Positions 14,401-26,000 of a DNA stretch of 64,000 bases are shown here, piece by piece. The DNA is from Phoenix dactylifera. Lineage: Eukaryota; Streptophyta; Magnoliopsida; Arecales; Arecaceae. The position numbers and the translations under genes were made by a program. Position 1 is the stretch's first letter, and every line of letters starts with the position of its first letter. The DNA lies in the NCBI RefSeq assembly GCF_009389715.1, contig NC_052409.1, positions 3,437,275 through 3,501,274 of the forward strand. The letters run 5' to 3'. The notes beneath the pieces were generated by a model. The model worked only from the letters and a program-made list of their open reading frames with translations. It was not told where the DNA came from and did not search any database.

Positions 14401-17400
14401 TTGTGGGAGTTAGGTTCACAAGCACATATTGGAGCTGTATAAAAGATGAGGTAGCAAGCATCTACAACATTGTCCATACAAAATAATATATTATGAAAAA
14501 TATGCAATGTACTGGGTGGTTATCTGAAACATACACATTGTCCATTGCCACATGTGACTGAGATTGTAGCAAATAACATGAGAGGCATAATTAGATTGTT
14601 ACTACCACCCTAAAGGATGTTGACATCATATAGGACAAAGATGATGCAAGTGTTCAGTCAATTCAAAGTGTGACTAAGCAGGGCCTCATGAAATTTGGCA
14701 TAGGGATTGAGGATATGTAAGAGACCAATGGAGAATGCAGGGCTCCCTAAAGAGCCCCACTATTTCTGGTCACCAGTCACAATAATGCCACTGATGACAA
14801 TGGTGATCAATAGTGATAAGTTTCAGAGGCTGATGACAAATTCATGCCAACGGCAAGGACGTGGCAATGTTGTACATGGTAAAATTTCTTTGGAAAGGTA
14901 TCCAACTACCCGAAAGGATCCTTTGGATGTTCTGAATGACATGTTCACAGATGATAAGGAAATTAATACTATCCATCACAGAGCAGGATGCCCTGTTCTA
15001 GTGATGACTAAGGTTATAATGATGATGGGACTATTAGAGATAGTGGTGGTATTATACAGTCTCAACAAGGCCTGAAAATGTCCCCAAGGAGGTTGGTTTT
15101 GGCCCTTGTATCTATCAAGGTATTCATGGTTCTTGGACCAGTTCCAGCAGTTCCAAACCTTTTTACCAAAAGCTAGAGATACATTATCAGAGATTTGGAA
15201 AAGTTAAAACAGAAAGTCCTATAACGATTTAGGAGATCCATTTGATCCAAATATGAAGACTGTTCATTGATATGGTTAGGTCCATTTGACATTTAATATT
15301 TTAAATATATTTTTTAGTTCGCATATATCCATGGTTTGCCGTATCGGTCAGTACGGGCCGGTACCGGCCGGTACATATCGGTACCGGACCCTACCGGTAC
15401 GGTACAACTACATATTTTGGTACCGAACCGTACCGGCCCGTACCGATCCGTACCGGCTCGTACCGAATCGGTACCGCACCAGCTCCAAATTTTTTTTGTT
15501 TTTAGCCCCATTGGTACAGTGCTGGTTCGGCTCCATTTGGTTCGGTACCGTACCGGTACCGATGCCCACCGGTACATCGGTACCGCGTACCTTGCATATA
15601 TCTAATACTTCTTCTGGCTATACTTTGTCAAAGCAATATACATAAAGAGCATACCATGCAACCTACTGAACTAATCACATCTCCTTTCATCATTCAAGTT
15701 CAATGCTTGCAGTTCACCTAGGACATTTCAAAGCTTGGATTTGAGAAGATTTCAGAAAGTACAAGAACTGGCCAGATCAAGATCAGAATGTATTTGTTTG
15801 CTACAGTTCTCAGTTTATAGCTGTTGTGCCATTTTAGTTGACAATACGGTACTCATACTCCATAGAGATCATATATGCAATTTATCATGATAAGAATGAA
15901 ATCAGCTACAATTTGAAATGATGAGTCCACCAGAATCAATTGTTCTCGAATATACGAGGCTGCTGTTAGTATCTAGCTGTAATTTTGATGCAACTAGCAT
16001 AACGCAAATAACAAGATTGGACCTCAGCAGGGATGCACTTTACCCAAATGAAAAAGATGCTCTCAAAACAGAGAAAGCAAGAGATCAAACATGAGGGCAT
16101 AACAGAATGATAAGAATATAATAAATGTAACTCATGCCATGAAAACACTTACAATATCACATCATACATGAATCTCAATGTGCCGTCAATATAACATCAT
16201 AAAGCCACAATCCGTGAAAAATAGGGCAGTATCTAGTTTAAAAACATTGAGGAAATTATAATAGTATTGTTGATAGACTTGTACTCTAGGTCTCAGGATC
16301 ATTCTTTCAAGTTTGAAGGAACTCACCTGGCGTGACGAAATGGTGCTACTAAATTCTTTCTCTCCATTCTCCTCCTCATGAATGTATGCTAGAATGACTA
16401 AAGCATCACCATAGGGTGCAATACCAGATAGATAGTAGCTAGTCTGAAATGATGCCACAATATCCACATACTTTGTGGTTGATATGGTCATATTCTTTTG
16501 TATTCCATTGGCTCCACGAGGCGGATTGGTTCTAATAGCTGCAATCTTTACGCATGTTCCCCAGCCAATTACCAAGAGAGTGTCATCCTAAATAAGTTAA
16601 AGCAGTTGTCACCACAAAATACAGCAATTCTACAGATATAATTGATAGAATAGATAATAGAAAGGAGGAAAAGAACTGTTGCAAACCTTCTCAGAAATAA
16701 GCTATTCCTAGCATAAGTAATTGCTCTTACAAGCAAAGAACATAGACATCATGCAATAACATAGCAGACAAGGATTAAGAGAAGAATAGCATGTATTCTT
16801 ATTGCTGCAAGCAACCATAATTTATTAAACACCCAAAAAACCCACAATTGCTGAAGTAAAGTCCTCTTTTGGAATTTGCAGTGTGAGTTCATTAATTAGA
16901 ACTCCAAAAGTAATAGAAATCAGACTTTACCTAATATATTGTTTCTCAAACTTTTCTGCATGGTACTCTAACTCCCAGATACTTTAGGGGTCCTACAAGA
17001 AATACAGAACTAATTTATACCAACCTTCACATATTAGCTGAGTATTTAACATAAAGTTAGCTCTGACCCAAATTATCAATAATCAACAATTCATACCCGA
17101 TGGACTATATTTCCGAAACATGATATCTAGTATGGGTTTTATTACAGGAGGAACTTATGATTACTCAAAATTCCATGTTGATTTTACCCTGTCACCTTTC
17201 AAAAAATATATATATATATCAGAACTGGTGACCAGAATTTTGCTCAGCAAATATATTATCTTGAAACTTGTAGCACCTCAATATGTTTAAAAGGGTAAAA
17301 TGTTGAGCCTAATAAAACGGACAGCATCCCTCACTTTTTCATATGAAGTACTTGAACCAGACTACATCTAATGCAGAACTGAGTTGGTTCATATGACAAC

Positions 17401-20400
17401 TTCCAACTGACCTGCCAAACTAAGTGAGGAAGTAAAAGCTCAGGTCGTGGGCTTCCTCGTGGCCTCTCAATAAATGCGATGCGTTGATTATTTGCCATGT
17501 CATAAACCTTCACCCCTGCATCATTAGCCCAAGCAATAAGACTTGTCCTCCACTTCACAGCATGTATTGGACCTTCACCGTCATGTAGAACCTAAGAAAG
17601 GAAAAAGTAAATTGCACAATAAACAAAACAGTATTGGACATTAAATTCCTAAAATTACCATATTTCTTGTATAGGAACTTTAGAAAACCAGACAAACCTG
17701 TTTGCTGAAGCCTAGCCAGTTCTTTGTATTTAAAAAAAGTTGGCCAGCTAAACCACCAGCAACAAATCTTCTAGATGATTTTCTTGAATAATCAGGGTCT
17801 AGAGCTATGGTTTTCATTGGACGATAATACTCAAATTTTAATCTTTCATCCGTAAAGAGACCATATATGACCACGGTACCATCATCTGAGCAGCTGCCAA
17901 TATATTCGCCTTCCACATCAAAGCAAAGGTCATTGACAGTAGCTGCATGAGCAGCAAATTCTTTAACCTGAACAGAGAAACCAAGTAGTGGATTCAAATA
18001 AATAGCACATTACCTATTAAATGTTACAAGAAATGATAGGAAGTGCTCTAGAAGGAAGTAAGGCTACGAACAATCTGAAACCATATGCTGTGCGCTTTAT
18101 TTTCAAAACTTTTCCAAAACATTTAACTCCAATTGATGTTGCTTCCATTTGTCAGGAACAAACCATTTTTATGTTTGTCGCACACCTAAATCAGTTCCAA
18201 AGCTGGAGAAAAAATCCATTACAGTATGTTTCATCTTAACACATTCACTAACTCAACCTTTTACAAATTTCTAGAGGATCTTAAAAGCTCATCATGCAAC
18301 ATTATTTTGATGGATTTAGCAAAAGCCCAAAAAAAAACCAATTGTTGCAGCTCCACAAAGGACAAATAAATGCTAAAAAAAAGAACAAAAATAAGGATAA
18401 AAAATTAACTTGATTATTGCTCTTGAGGCTTCAAAAGCTTATGAATTTCTCTTCCTAAAGACTAAGGGCCTCTTTGGACATCCAAAAGAACCTATCGGTC
18501 AACAATATCTTCCTCGAATGTCTCTTTGAAAATATGGCGAAAGGGGAACTCTTATTCCTATTTGCGAGCATAGTTAATCCCTTCTAAAAGACAACATATG
18601 TAATCCTAAAAAGCATGAATTAGTTCTGTTCTCAGTTGCCTCTATCTCTCTAAACCCCTTTATTTTCACTCCTCTTTCACCATATATTCAAAGCAAAATC
18701 TTTCCGTGGAGATCTCATCAAACCAATAGGATCTTCCACCATCCAAACAAGCCCTAATGCTGCAGTAACAAGCCTACCTGTATTAACAAGCCTAGGATAG
18801 GATTAGGCAGCCTAAGTTTTTGAGTCCCAAGAGGAGTCTCCTTAACTCACAAAAGGAGTTGCTTTTAGCTAGCAATGTCTATAGCTGAGTTTGCTCAGAG
18901 CACATAAAATTTCGAACATGCACAACCACGTAACCCAGCCCAAAACAATACGAAGCTAGGCCCAGAGGGTCATCTTGTTCATATCCCTATTTTTAGGTTA
19001 CAATTTGTTAGGTAGATTGGTGGTGTTTGTGAAAGCAAGAGCAAAGGCAAGTAATAGAGCAAATAACAAACATTGATCTAAGTGCAAGGATGTCATCATG
19101 TCAAGCTCTTGAACCAAAATGGGGGAGGGGGTGGTAAAGGAAGCACCTAACAAGCCTTTCTATAAAACAACGACTACCATATTTATTTTTTTAACTGAGA
19201 CAAGTCTTGATAAAGTAGTGGTATAAGGGGGAAACCTTCATTCAAAAAGCAGTATAAAAGTCGAAACAAGGTTCTGAAACTGGTGAGCTAGCTACCAAAA
19301 AGACTCATCAAAGTCCAATGGAATCTCACATAGGAAGACACCTATGCCAATACAGAATGCAATTCTTATTAGTATTCCCCAAAACCAACCTATGGCTAAA
19401 ACTAGAATTCTATAATCCAACCCAATAGCATCATAAAGCAATCGTTAAACACTTTCTATGATCATTGTTACCGCATCTCTAAATAACCAATCCTAACCCT
19501 GTGGCTAGAAAGCCAAACAAATAGAGTACATCTACTTTCACTGGAACACTTATTCATAACTACAATATAAAGACAAAAGAAGATACATAAGAACCCCAAT
19601 AAGAAAATTTTAAAAAAAATCCTGGAACAAAATTGGGAAAGAAGATATTTGCAGCAAGAGACATGTAGACTGGAGGCAAAAATGGGCTTTTACTATGAAG
19701 GTCTTTTTAATAGATCTTTAAGAGCTAGTGGCATTACATATAAGCATATTTTCGACAGGAAGGTTGCAACCAACTCAACTTTGCAATTCATGTGTTTGTG
19801 TAACTAGTTTGTTTCTATGTTTAATAAGCCATCTATACTAGGGAACATCTAAAGCTTAATGGACAAGTCTAAAATGCACAATGAGCCCTCCATCGTGGTG
19901 CTGCGATGTGTTCTAGATGTAAAATAATTATAGGCGAATCACCTTCAATGAAGATGCAAATCACCCCCACATCCTGTACCTTAATAATGCTTTGTTGGTT
20001 TGTAAAAAGCTTCATGATAACTTTGATGATACTTGTGCAATGTTCAACCTGATCCTGCTACCCTTGGTGGCCTCCATCTGATCCTAAAATCATCCCAACG
20101 CATAGAAAAAAACTGTTGCAGATACCTATTTTGTAGCCATGAAGAAAACATTCACAATTGGATATTCATCCGTATTCATCTTACTCTTACAAAAGAATTG
20201 TCAGCAGCAGAACTTCAGAAGACGTAACACCTAAGTACTAAATTGAGGTCTGGATAGGCAGCCAACAAGTTGCAAAACCTAATGTTCAAGGAAACCTCCA
20301 GCTTCATTAAAGATTTGAATTCATGCATTAATCCGCAAAGATTTCAACCATCTAAACAAATTCTGTTAGCATCAATAAATAGACTAGCATGTCCTTCTAG

Positions 20401-20678
20401 AAAAGAAAAGAAAAAGGTTTTTTTTTGCCACTAAAAAATCCTCACCGCGACTCGAACAGCTTCATGATCGAGCGCTTCATAAAATTCTACGTTTCTTGAA
20501 AAAAGATCTCGTGGTTATGAAACAAGATTCTAAGCGGATCCAGATGATCAGAATTCGAATTTTGATCACTAACAAACTTCTTTAGCTAATTTCTCAGGCT
20601 TGGGTTTGTAACCAAGAATTCTTCCAATTCTTCCAATCAAAATCATCAATAACACCCCAAGAAAAGGGGAATTTTAAA

Positions 20679-20744
<66 letters not shown>

Positions 20745-21005
20745 ATTGCCCTGGAAATCAAGGATGTGGACGGTGCCATCATGGGTTCCAAGCGCTATCA
20801 TCCGCTCCGCGATGGCGATGGAGGACGCTGCATCGGTCGAGAGGAGAGACGGCACGCTGCCTCCTAATCTCTGGTACTTGAGCCTCGGCTCCTCCTCCTC
20901 CTCCTCTTCTTCTTCCCCGTCCTCCTCTTCTTCCTCCTCCTCCTCGTCTTCCTCTCTCTCGTCGTCGCCATCGACGCCGTTCTCCAAAGGCTGGTCGGAG
21001 GCCAT
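1751..21005 (-). CDS. VPS41: Vacuolar protein sorting-associated protein 41 (HOPS subunit), complete, 19 coding exons
   Basis: VPS41 is the HOPS tethering subunit that acts with Rab7-type GTPases in vacuole fusion. Coding exons on the minus strand are 20742-21005, 17698-17967, 17412-17591, 16327-16587, 13848-13980, 13649-13739, 11115-11217, 10080-10183, 9912-10005, 9645-9800, 9492-9554, 9105-9170, 6038-6238, 3247-3324, 3045-3164, 2841-2921, 2653-2738, 2207-2288 and 1751-2113. All joins are GT-AG and keep frame, giving about 931 aa, close to the usual plant length. An acidic run (residues about 17-40) precedes a WD40/beta-propeller (PRLKYQRLGGSVPSLLS, GTHDGTVHILDF, DDGTVVIYGLF, SLIAWANDAGVKVYD, LLVIGWGT). 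Alpha-solenoid/CHCR sequence follows (ISAIEPQLNTSS, CDNRFFLHLYLHSLFD, LARMGNARQALAVYINKLED). A C-terminal RING-type motif spans about residues 872-926 (CCLC, CCHAYH, MRCVLC). I chose MASDQPLENGVDGDDERE as the start because it matches plant VPS41 N-termini. The in-frame upstream extension looks non-coding. Confidence 0.95.
2416..2487. repeat. Compound GA/CA microsatellite in VPS41 intron 17
   Basis: The plus strand reads (GA)n, then (CA)n, then (GA)n in about 72 bp. It lies inside the 364-bp intron between the exons at 2207-2288 and 2653-2738. The short ORFs over it encode only Ser/Leu or Arg/Glu runs and are not genes. Confidence 0.95.
3325..6037 (-). other. VPS41 intron 13 (2.7 kb)
   Basis: This is intron between the exons encoding ...EFHDLQ and VELYTEYEP... 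It contains a GGT/GTAG-rich low-complexity stretch at about 3880-4090 and otherwise AT-rich sequence. I recognise no gene or intact transposon. Confidence 0.7.
3880..4090. repeat. GGT-rich low-complexity tract
   Basis: Irregular repeats of the type GGTGGTAGCAATGGTGG run for about 200 bp on the plus strand inside a VPS41 intron. No exact unit could be fixed, so it is a degenerate trinucleotide-like tract. Confidence 0.6.
6239..9104 (-). other. VPS41 intron 12 (2.9 kb), with an LTR-like insert
   Basis: This is intron between the exons encoding ...HDAIHDK and VVQLMMLD... About 7320-8200 differs in composition from the flanks and has the feel of a retrotransposon LTR (see separate entry). The rest is AT-rich with nothing recognised. 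Confidence 0.65.
7480..8200 (-). mobile_element. Possible LTR fragment (boundaries not fixed)
   Basis: On the minus strand a TATA-like AGTATAAATAAG lies at about 7625-7640 in a more GC-balanced block, as in LTR promoters. A candidate 3' end (TCTAACA, minus strand) sits near 7531. I could not match it to a 5' end or a target-site duplication, so this stays a weak call. The 81-aa ORF here matches nothing I know. Confidence 0.3.
9312..9430. mobile_element. Degraded GGTAC-rich MITE copy
   Basis: A cluster of GGTACC, GGTACCAGTACC and ACTGGTA motifs with inverted symmetry lies in VPS41 intron 11. It belongs with the better copies at 11263, 15330, 25586 and 48059, but its ends and target-site duplication are no longer readable. 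Confidence 0.5.
10184..11114 (-). other. VPS41 intron 7 (931 bp)
   Basis: AT-rich intron between the exons ending ...RTELLDE and starting VGSRYLDH. No repeat or gene was recognised. Confidence 0.7.
11218..13648 (-). other. VPS41 intron 6 (2.4 kb)
   Basis: This intron splits the Arg codon of ...VVAKP-R-DAEDH. It carries the 158-bp GGTAC MITE close to its 3' splice site and a short (GT)n tract at about 13610-13628 close to its 5' splice site. The rest is AT-rich without a recognised gene. Confidence 0.7.
11263..11420. mobile_element. GGTAC-rich hAT-like MITE, 8-bp TSD TTTGCAGC
   Basis: The element starts CATGGTATGCTGTACTGGT and ends GTACGGCGAATCTTG. The reverse complement of the end (CAAGATTCGCCGTACCGGT) matches the start at about 13 of 19 positions. 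It is flanked by exact 8-bp direct repeats TTTGCAGC at 11255-11262 and 11421-11428. The interior is packed with GGTACC/CGTACC motifs. An 8-bp TSD with short imperfect TIRs fits a non-autonomous hAT-type element. Its left end lies about 45 bp from the VPS41 exon 7 acceptor side. Confidence 0.82.
13740..13847 (-). other. VPS41 intron 5: 108 bp, in frame and stop-free
   Basis: The exon before it ends ...HAPFT-G and the exon after continues SSYAGGQW, as in other plant VPS41 proteins. Donor (ACAG/GTTTTC) and acceptor (GAATGTAG/GAAG) are clear. Its length is a multiple of three and it has no stop, so an unspliced transcript would stay open with 36 extra residues. See findings. Confidence 0.85.
13981..16326 (-). 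other. VPS41 intron 4 (2.3 kb)
   Basis: This intron lies between the exons ending ...STISSRQ and starting GTGQRPEVH. It contains the 265-bp GGTAC MITE (15330-15594). About 14330-15250 reads like a decayed insertion and has a 122-aa ORF on the plus strand (14707-15075) that I cannot assign. Confidence 0.65.
15330..15594. mobile_element. GGTAC-rich hAT-like MITE, 8-bp TSD CATATATC
   Basis: The element starts CATGGTTTGCCGTATCGGTC. The reverse complement of its end starts CAAGGTACGCGGTACCGATG, giving similar TIRs. Exact 8-bp direct repeats CATATATC flank it at 15322-15329 and 15595-15602. At about 265 bp it is the longest copy, with more than a dozen GTACCG motifs in both orientations. The three ORFs over it (Tyr/Arg/Thr/Gly-rich) are artefacts of the repeat. 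Confidence 0.85.
16588..17411 (-). other. VPS41 intron 3 (824 bp)
   Basis: AT-rich intron between ...LLPHLVWQ and DDTLLVIGWG, with a short (TA)n near 17206-17218. Nothing else was recognised. Confidence 0.7.
17968..20741 (-). other. VPS41 intron 1 (2.8 kb)
   Basis: The first intron, between ...HILDFQGNQ and VKEFAAHAATV. Its 5' end is a CT microsatellite that begins at the splice donor (see entry at 20681). The rest is AT-rich with no gene recognised. Confidence 0.75.
20681..20740. repeat. (GA)30 / (CT)n microsatellite abutting VPS41 exon 1 donor
   Basis: About 60 bp of uninterrupted GA on the plus strand. On the coding strand the exon ends GGCAATCAG and the intron starts GTCTCTCT..., so the repeat reaches the donor dinucleotide itself. 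Confidence 0.97.
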
Positions 21006-21149
21006 GATCGCCGGCGAGATCTGGCTGGCGCCGATTCGAGTGGCGGCCCAGTCCTCCTTTCCCCCTCTTTTGGATTTTAGCTCTTCAATTCTCATAAAGG
21101 GGCGAACACGGCTCGTTCGTCGTTTCAAACGTACGCTGATTCTTTTCGC

Positions 21150-21195
21150 ACGGGCAGTCGCCGAGCTGATGGACTCTGCCTCTTTAAATAACACG
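21150..21195 (-). promoter_or_regulatory. Candidate VPS41 core promoter
   Basis: On the minus strand TATTTAAAG (21182-21190) is a TATA-like box about 180 bp upstream of the ATG at 21005. That leaves room for a 5' UTR of about 150 nt. Position and sequence fit a plant TATA box. No transcript evidence is visible. Confidence 0.35.
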
Positions 21196-22860
21196 ACAAG
21201 TAGAGGGATCGAAGCCAGAAAAGCCCTTCTCGCCCCGTCTCTGTTCTCTCTGGATGTCCGTTTCCTTCAGTTAAGATGATGATTTGGTTTCTGGTGCTCT
21301 CGCGGAATTTTCTTGCTAAGCCGGTGGAAAGGCAGAGTTTCTGATCAGACTCAACTAGGCCCACTGGATTTTATTTTAAAATTATATTTAAAACAAAAAG
21401 AAAAACTCGCTAGCTCGGGTGAGGTCCTATCGACCAAGGGACCAGATTTATTTTAAAATATATGAAAAAATAAAATATAAAAATATATTTAAAAAATATA
21501 TAAGTATTAACAATTTGTCTAATTAAATATTATATTTATAGGTCATATGGATTTATATCTTACACTACTTTTTACGTACAGCACAAATATAAATGATGAT
21601 GAATCATCTTTTTTATAATAAAATACAAAAAATTATATATGATGTAGAAAATATATAGAACTAACTAATATACTTTAATTTTGTTAAATAATAATATTTT
21701 GAAAAAAATCTAAAAAGAACAAAATGTAGTACATTTCTTTGTTTATTTCCTATCAAAGCATTCAAAATTGTTTGAATTAACTTCACATATGGTGTATAAG
21801 CATAACGTATCATCAATATATACCAGCTACAAAGCATGCCTCTGAGTAGGCCTGTTAGCGAGCTGAGCTGTTCGGGCTCGGCTTAGTAAAAGTTCGGCTC
21901 GAGCTTGGCTCGTTAGTCAAATGAGCCCAAGCCCCAACTGAAGCCCGTTTAAATCCAAACTCGAACCCGAGCCGCTCAAGCCCTTATATTTGCGCTGAAA
22001 ATGATGGCGGTTGATTATAATAAAGAATATAGGTATTTATCAATTACACTATTTTTTTATTAAAATTTTCAAAACTTTTAGAAAATTATAGCACATAAAA
22101 ATACTATTTAACTAATTGGATAATAGTTTTTATTATTTTATTCTAAAATATTATTGTAACACTAGTTGTAATTATTATTATTTTAATGTTAAATAACTTT
22201 AAGTTATAGAATAGAATAAATGATGGATATTACAACGATCAATTGTAGTTTCAAAAGGATCCTGATAAAGGTCTTGATCTCCTCACTCTGGTTTTTACTA
22301 GCACCCTTGACTCTCTGACTTCCAAGTATGTGTATAACTTCAAGGGAATGCCGTAAGTAATTTGGGCAGGAAATTATTATAAACACGAATGCCCATACGT
22401 GGCAACAGGTGATAACTACAGTGACAGCAAAGCATAATAAAAGACACTACAGATGTATCATTAACCTGGTTCCGTGGCCAACTTTTATAGGTTTGCTGAC
22501 ACTGCTACTAGCTCCATTGGTTATATTGCCATGAAATATGTCAAACTAACAAACTTCCGCACGAGAAGGTAATTAACACCTCGGTTGCGTGAGACTATCA
22601 GCAACTCACGCCATGACGTATTCATTCCTTTAAGGACGTTGAGAAGAGAAGATAAGAAAAAAATGAACAAAGAAAACCAACATGGCAAATAGAAATCAAC
22701 TTGAAACAGCTTCAGGTTTATATTGGAAAGCTCTGTTAGAATTTATGCTATTGAAAAGAAGAAACAAAAGATAAAAGCAGCATCCATGCAACCATCAGAT
22801 AGAGAGGATCACTTCATAATATGAAAACCCGGAACGATATATGAGGTGAACCGCAGGGAG
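21195..22860. other. Intergenic, AT-rich, between VPS41 promoter and KH gene 3' end
   Basis: Very AT-rich from about 21360 to 22210, with one GC-rich insert at about 21845-21990 (separate entry). I see no protein-coding or RNA gene. The KH-gene 3' UTR probably starts somewhere near 22860-23081. Confidence 0.55.
21845..21990. mobile_element. GAGCTCGGCTCG-type hAT MITE fragment
   Basis: A block beginning TAGGCCTGTTAGCGAGCTG and continuing with GGCTCGGCT, GGCTCGAGCTTGGCTCG and GAACCCGAGCCGCTC stands out in AT-rich DNA. Its start resembles the TAGG-CTG ends and GAGCTCGGCTCG interior of common plant hAT-type MITEs. I could not see the other terminus or a TSD. Confidence 0.5.
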
Positions 22861-23081
22861 AAATTTCAATAATGATAACCGTCCGTTATAAAACTGATGG
22901 GTACCATCTCCCTGCTGCTGCTTTTCACTTCTGATGCACCTAGTGAAGCAATAGATCTAATAATTTGGTCCCTCTTGTCTTTGCCATCATCAAGTCTGAG
23001 TGCTCTCCAAGACAGTATAATAATGTAACCCTCCCCATGACATGTAATCATCAGCATTTAAACCTACAACTGCAGGATGAA

Positions 23082-26000
23082 TCACTTCACACCAACAGAT
23101 GACATCAGATCCTCATACTCGGCATCCGGCTCTGTGCTTCTCATCTTTGTAGGATCGCCTCCCTGCGTAGTCGGTGCAGATGAAATTGATGTTGGCGAGA
23201 AGGGATCATAGAATTGATTCCCTCCAGGACTTGAAGAGATTTTACCAGCCACGAAATGAGGATGGCTACCGCCCAACTGTTGGTTTGGCATCATAAGACT
23301 GCTGGGTCTGTTTGCTGGAGGCAACGGATTCTGATGCGGTTGCACAAAATGAATTGGACGGGCAGACATATTACCGGACATATTAGATGCTTGGGGTGTC
23401 ATAGAAAAGCTTGGTGAACCCATTTCAGTTGCTGGAGCCAATGACAGGACAGGATTTGGGTTTGGAAATCCTGGAAGCCTTGCCATTGGTTGGATAACAC
23501 CTGGATTCATGGAAAAGGGCGCAACAGATGACGGTGGTGGTGGAAATCCTTGAGTGCTCACTGGGGGTATTGGGTTTTGCATGGATGGCCGGAAAGATGG
23601 TGCTTGAGGTGGACCAAGTGGAAAGGAAGCCTGGGATACAGACCAACTATTGGGCCCTGGAGTGGGTGGAGAGGCTGGAACCCGGGCTCTGACAGGTTGA
23701 AAGGTAAAATCACCAGACACTGGGCGTGGGGGCCTCGGAGCTGCAATGGGTGGTGAAGCATTGACCGTACATGTTGCTGGTGTTACAGGGGTGAAACTAA
23801 GCATGCTCCCAGAAATGGCAACAGGTGGCGCAGGTCGTGGCTGTGGCGATGGCATGGGTGGCTGAGCTGGTCTCGGTGCCTGTCCAGCAGCTACCGATGG
23901 AAGGGAAACAGGTGCCCGTGCCGTTACCGGTGGCAGAGATTGAGAAGGAGCTGATGCTTGAGCCAAAACAGGGGTGGATGTGCTAACTAATGCAGCAGTT
24001 TGCGGAGCAGAAGGTGGACCTGGCATGGGAGATGGTGCAAGCACCAGCATGCCTGATGGTCTGGGTGCAGATGATTGAATTGGTGGAGGTATTGGAGCTG
24101 ATGGAGGCATAGGTGCCTGTAATGGTGCTCCTGAAGTGGATGGAACCATTACTGATGTTGAAACAGGTCCTCTTGGGGGAGTTGTTGAAGAAAAAGCAGG
24201 TGGAGAAGAAGAAGGCCGAGAAGGAAACACAGCTGGAGGGGCAAAATTTGCTGGTGGAGGTCTACTGGGAACATTAGCCAGCTTATTTGGTACGGAAGGT
24301 ACAGAAGCAATGACTGCTGGAGGCCAACTCGCCATGTTAGAAGGTATATTTGGTGCAGAAGGTGCCGAAGCAACAGGCGTTGCAGAAACAGCTGGCTGTG
24401 GCCTCATAGGTAGTGTCATTGAGGGAGGAGCCATCTGGGATGGCCTTTGAGTTGGCGGAACAAATCGGGGTGCAGTGGGCCATCCAGAGCTTCCAGGGGG
24501 GGCAGGAGATGTTAATGGCCTGTTGGAAAGTTGGACTGTGGGAGACATGGATGCTGGTTGTGGATTCACAGGCCGAGGTGGTCCTGGTGCTGGCATTGCT
24601 CCAAAAGGCATTGATTGAGAAGCGGAGAATGGAGGTGCAGTGGAAGCAGGCTGGGATTGCATAAGAGTATATGCTGGTGGGGGCTGCTGAGCTGGCATAG
24701 GAAGGCTTTGAGGTGTAGTAGCCTGGTTCAGAGGCTGTGGCATAGATTGCATAGCTAAATGAGGTCTAGAGGTAATAGCTGATGAGGACCTTGGAGTTGA
24801 GCCAAAGGGAGCAGTGTATCCAATTAATGGACCGACCCTGTAAGGATTGGCAGGAGATTGAAGAAAGCGAATAGGATTGCCAGGCAAAGGAGGAGGCATT
24901 AATCCAAAGGGTGGATGTGAGGGAGCATTAAATGACATAATTTGGTACCAAGGTGCAGGATTTGGTTGATACTGTGGAAGAGCAGGCTGAGCAGTCACCA
25001 GCACTGGTTGTGGAATACAATGAGGGACACCAGCCACAGGTGACATTATATAAGTAGAAGATGTCTCCTTCTGGTCTCCAGCAACAGAGGTAGAATTTGT
25101 TGAAACAACTGCGGAGCTACCCTGAGAAGAATACGAATGGTTTATGCAGATATAGTACTTGGAAAATCCTTTCAATATAAGAATCTTCAAAACAGTGAAA
25201 CTCACAGATACTGGAGTTAGTAGCAGCTCAATCAGTGAAACAGCAGCATCAACTTTCTCATATGTGTCAGCTGAGACATTGACGTACAGCTCCTCATAAG
25301 CACCCTGGGCTTCAGGTATATCTGACTGCATAATTTCATGCTGAGGAAGGACAAATCAACTGTAAGGACAGTGATTTTATTAGTGTGTACACATGGAAGA
25401 AAGCACATCAGAGTAGAACGGAGACGGAAACAGTTCTTTCGATGCACATATTCTAATTGAAAGTTCTGCAGCGAAGTAAACTGAAGTTTCCTAAGAGATA
25501 TCTGTTATATGTTTTAGATTGCTTACTGTCCCATGTTTAAAAAACAATTTTTTGCATGGCAGGAAAGAAAAACAAATATCTAAATTAAGATTTGCAATAT
25601 CGATCGGTACCGGAGCGTACCGACTGCACCATATCATATCAGTACTGAACTGGTGTACGGTATAGAGGGTGTACAAACACTCAGTACACCGAACCAGCCT
25701 CGTACCAAGCTACCGACATGATAATAAGATAGTACCAGTACGAGTTCTGGTACCGAGATAGCGAATCTTGATCCAGATAATTATGAATGATTGAGGACTC
25801 GCTCGAAAAATTCTTACGTGATTCCTTTTGGAAATTGCATCTTCTAGGCATGTTAAATTCAGTCATACAACTACTGAAAACTTCAAAACATGATACATAA
25901 TTTTCCAATTTTAAACATTGTTTCTGTAAGTGGCACAGAGCCACAAAGTTTAGAAGACCACCAGATGAGCAACAAAAAAGGAGCATATTCTTGTTCTACT

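Noticed and set aside
14707..15075. 122-aa ORF in VPS41 intron 4
   Set aside because: No motif recognised and no homolog known to me. It sits in a decayed insert-like region. A BLASTX hit to a transposase would revive it as TE debris.
15286..15645. Overlapping Tyr/Arg/Thr/Gly-rich ORFs on both strands
   Set aside because: They come from the GTACCG motifs of a MITE with a TSD, not a gene.
20681..20740. Possible CRISPR or minisatellite array
   Set aside because: A plain dinucleotide microsatellite with no spacers. The same holds for 2416-2487 and 43226-43300.
20746..21279. 177-aa plus-strand ORF with a polyserine run
   Set aside because: Antisense of VPS41 exon 1. The serines mirror the polyglutamate codons.
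24136..24664. Plus-strand ORFs of 104 and 83 aa, Gly/Ala/Glu-rich
   Set aside because: Antisense shadow of the proline/alanine-rich last exon of the KH gene.
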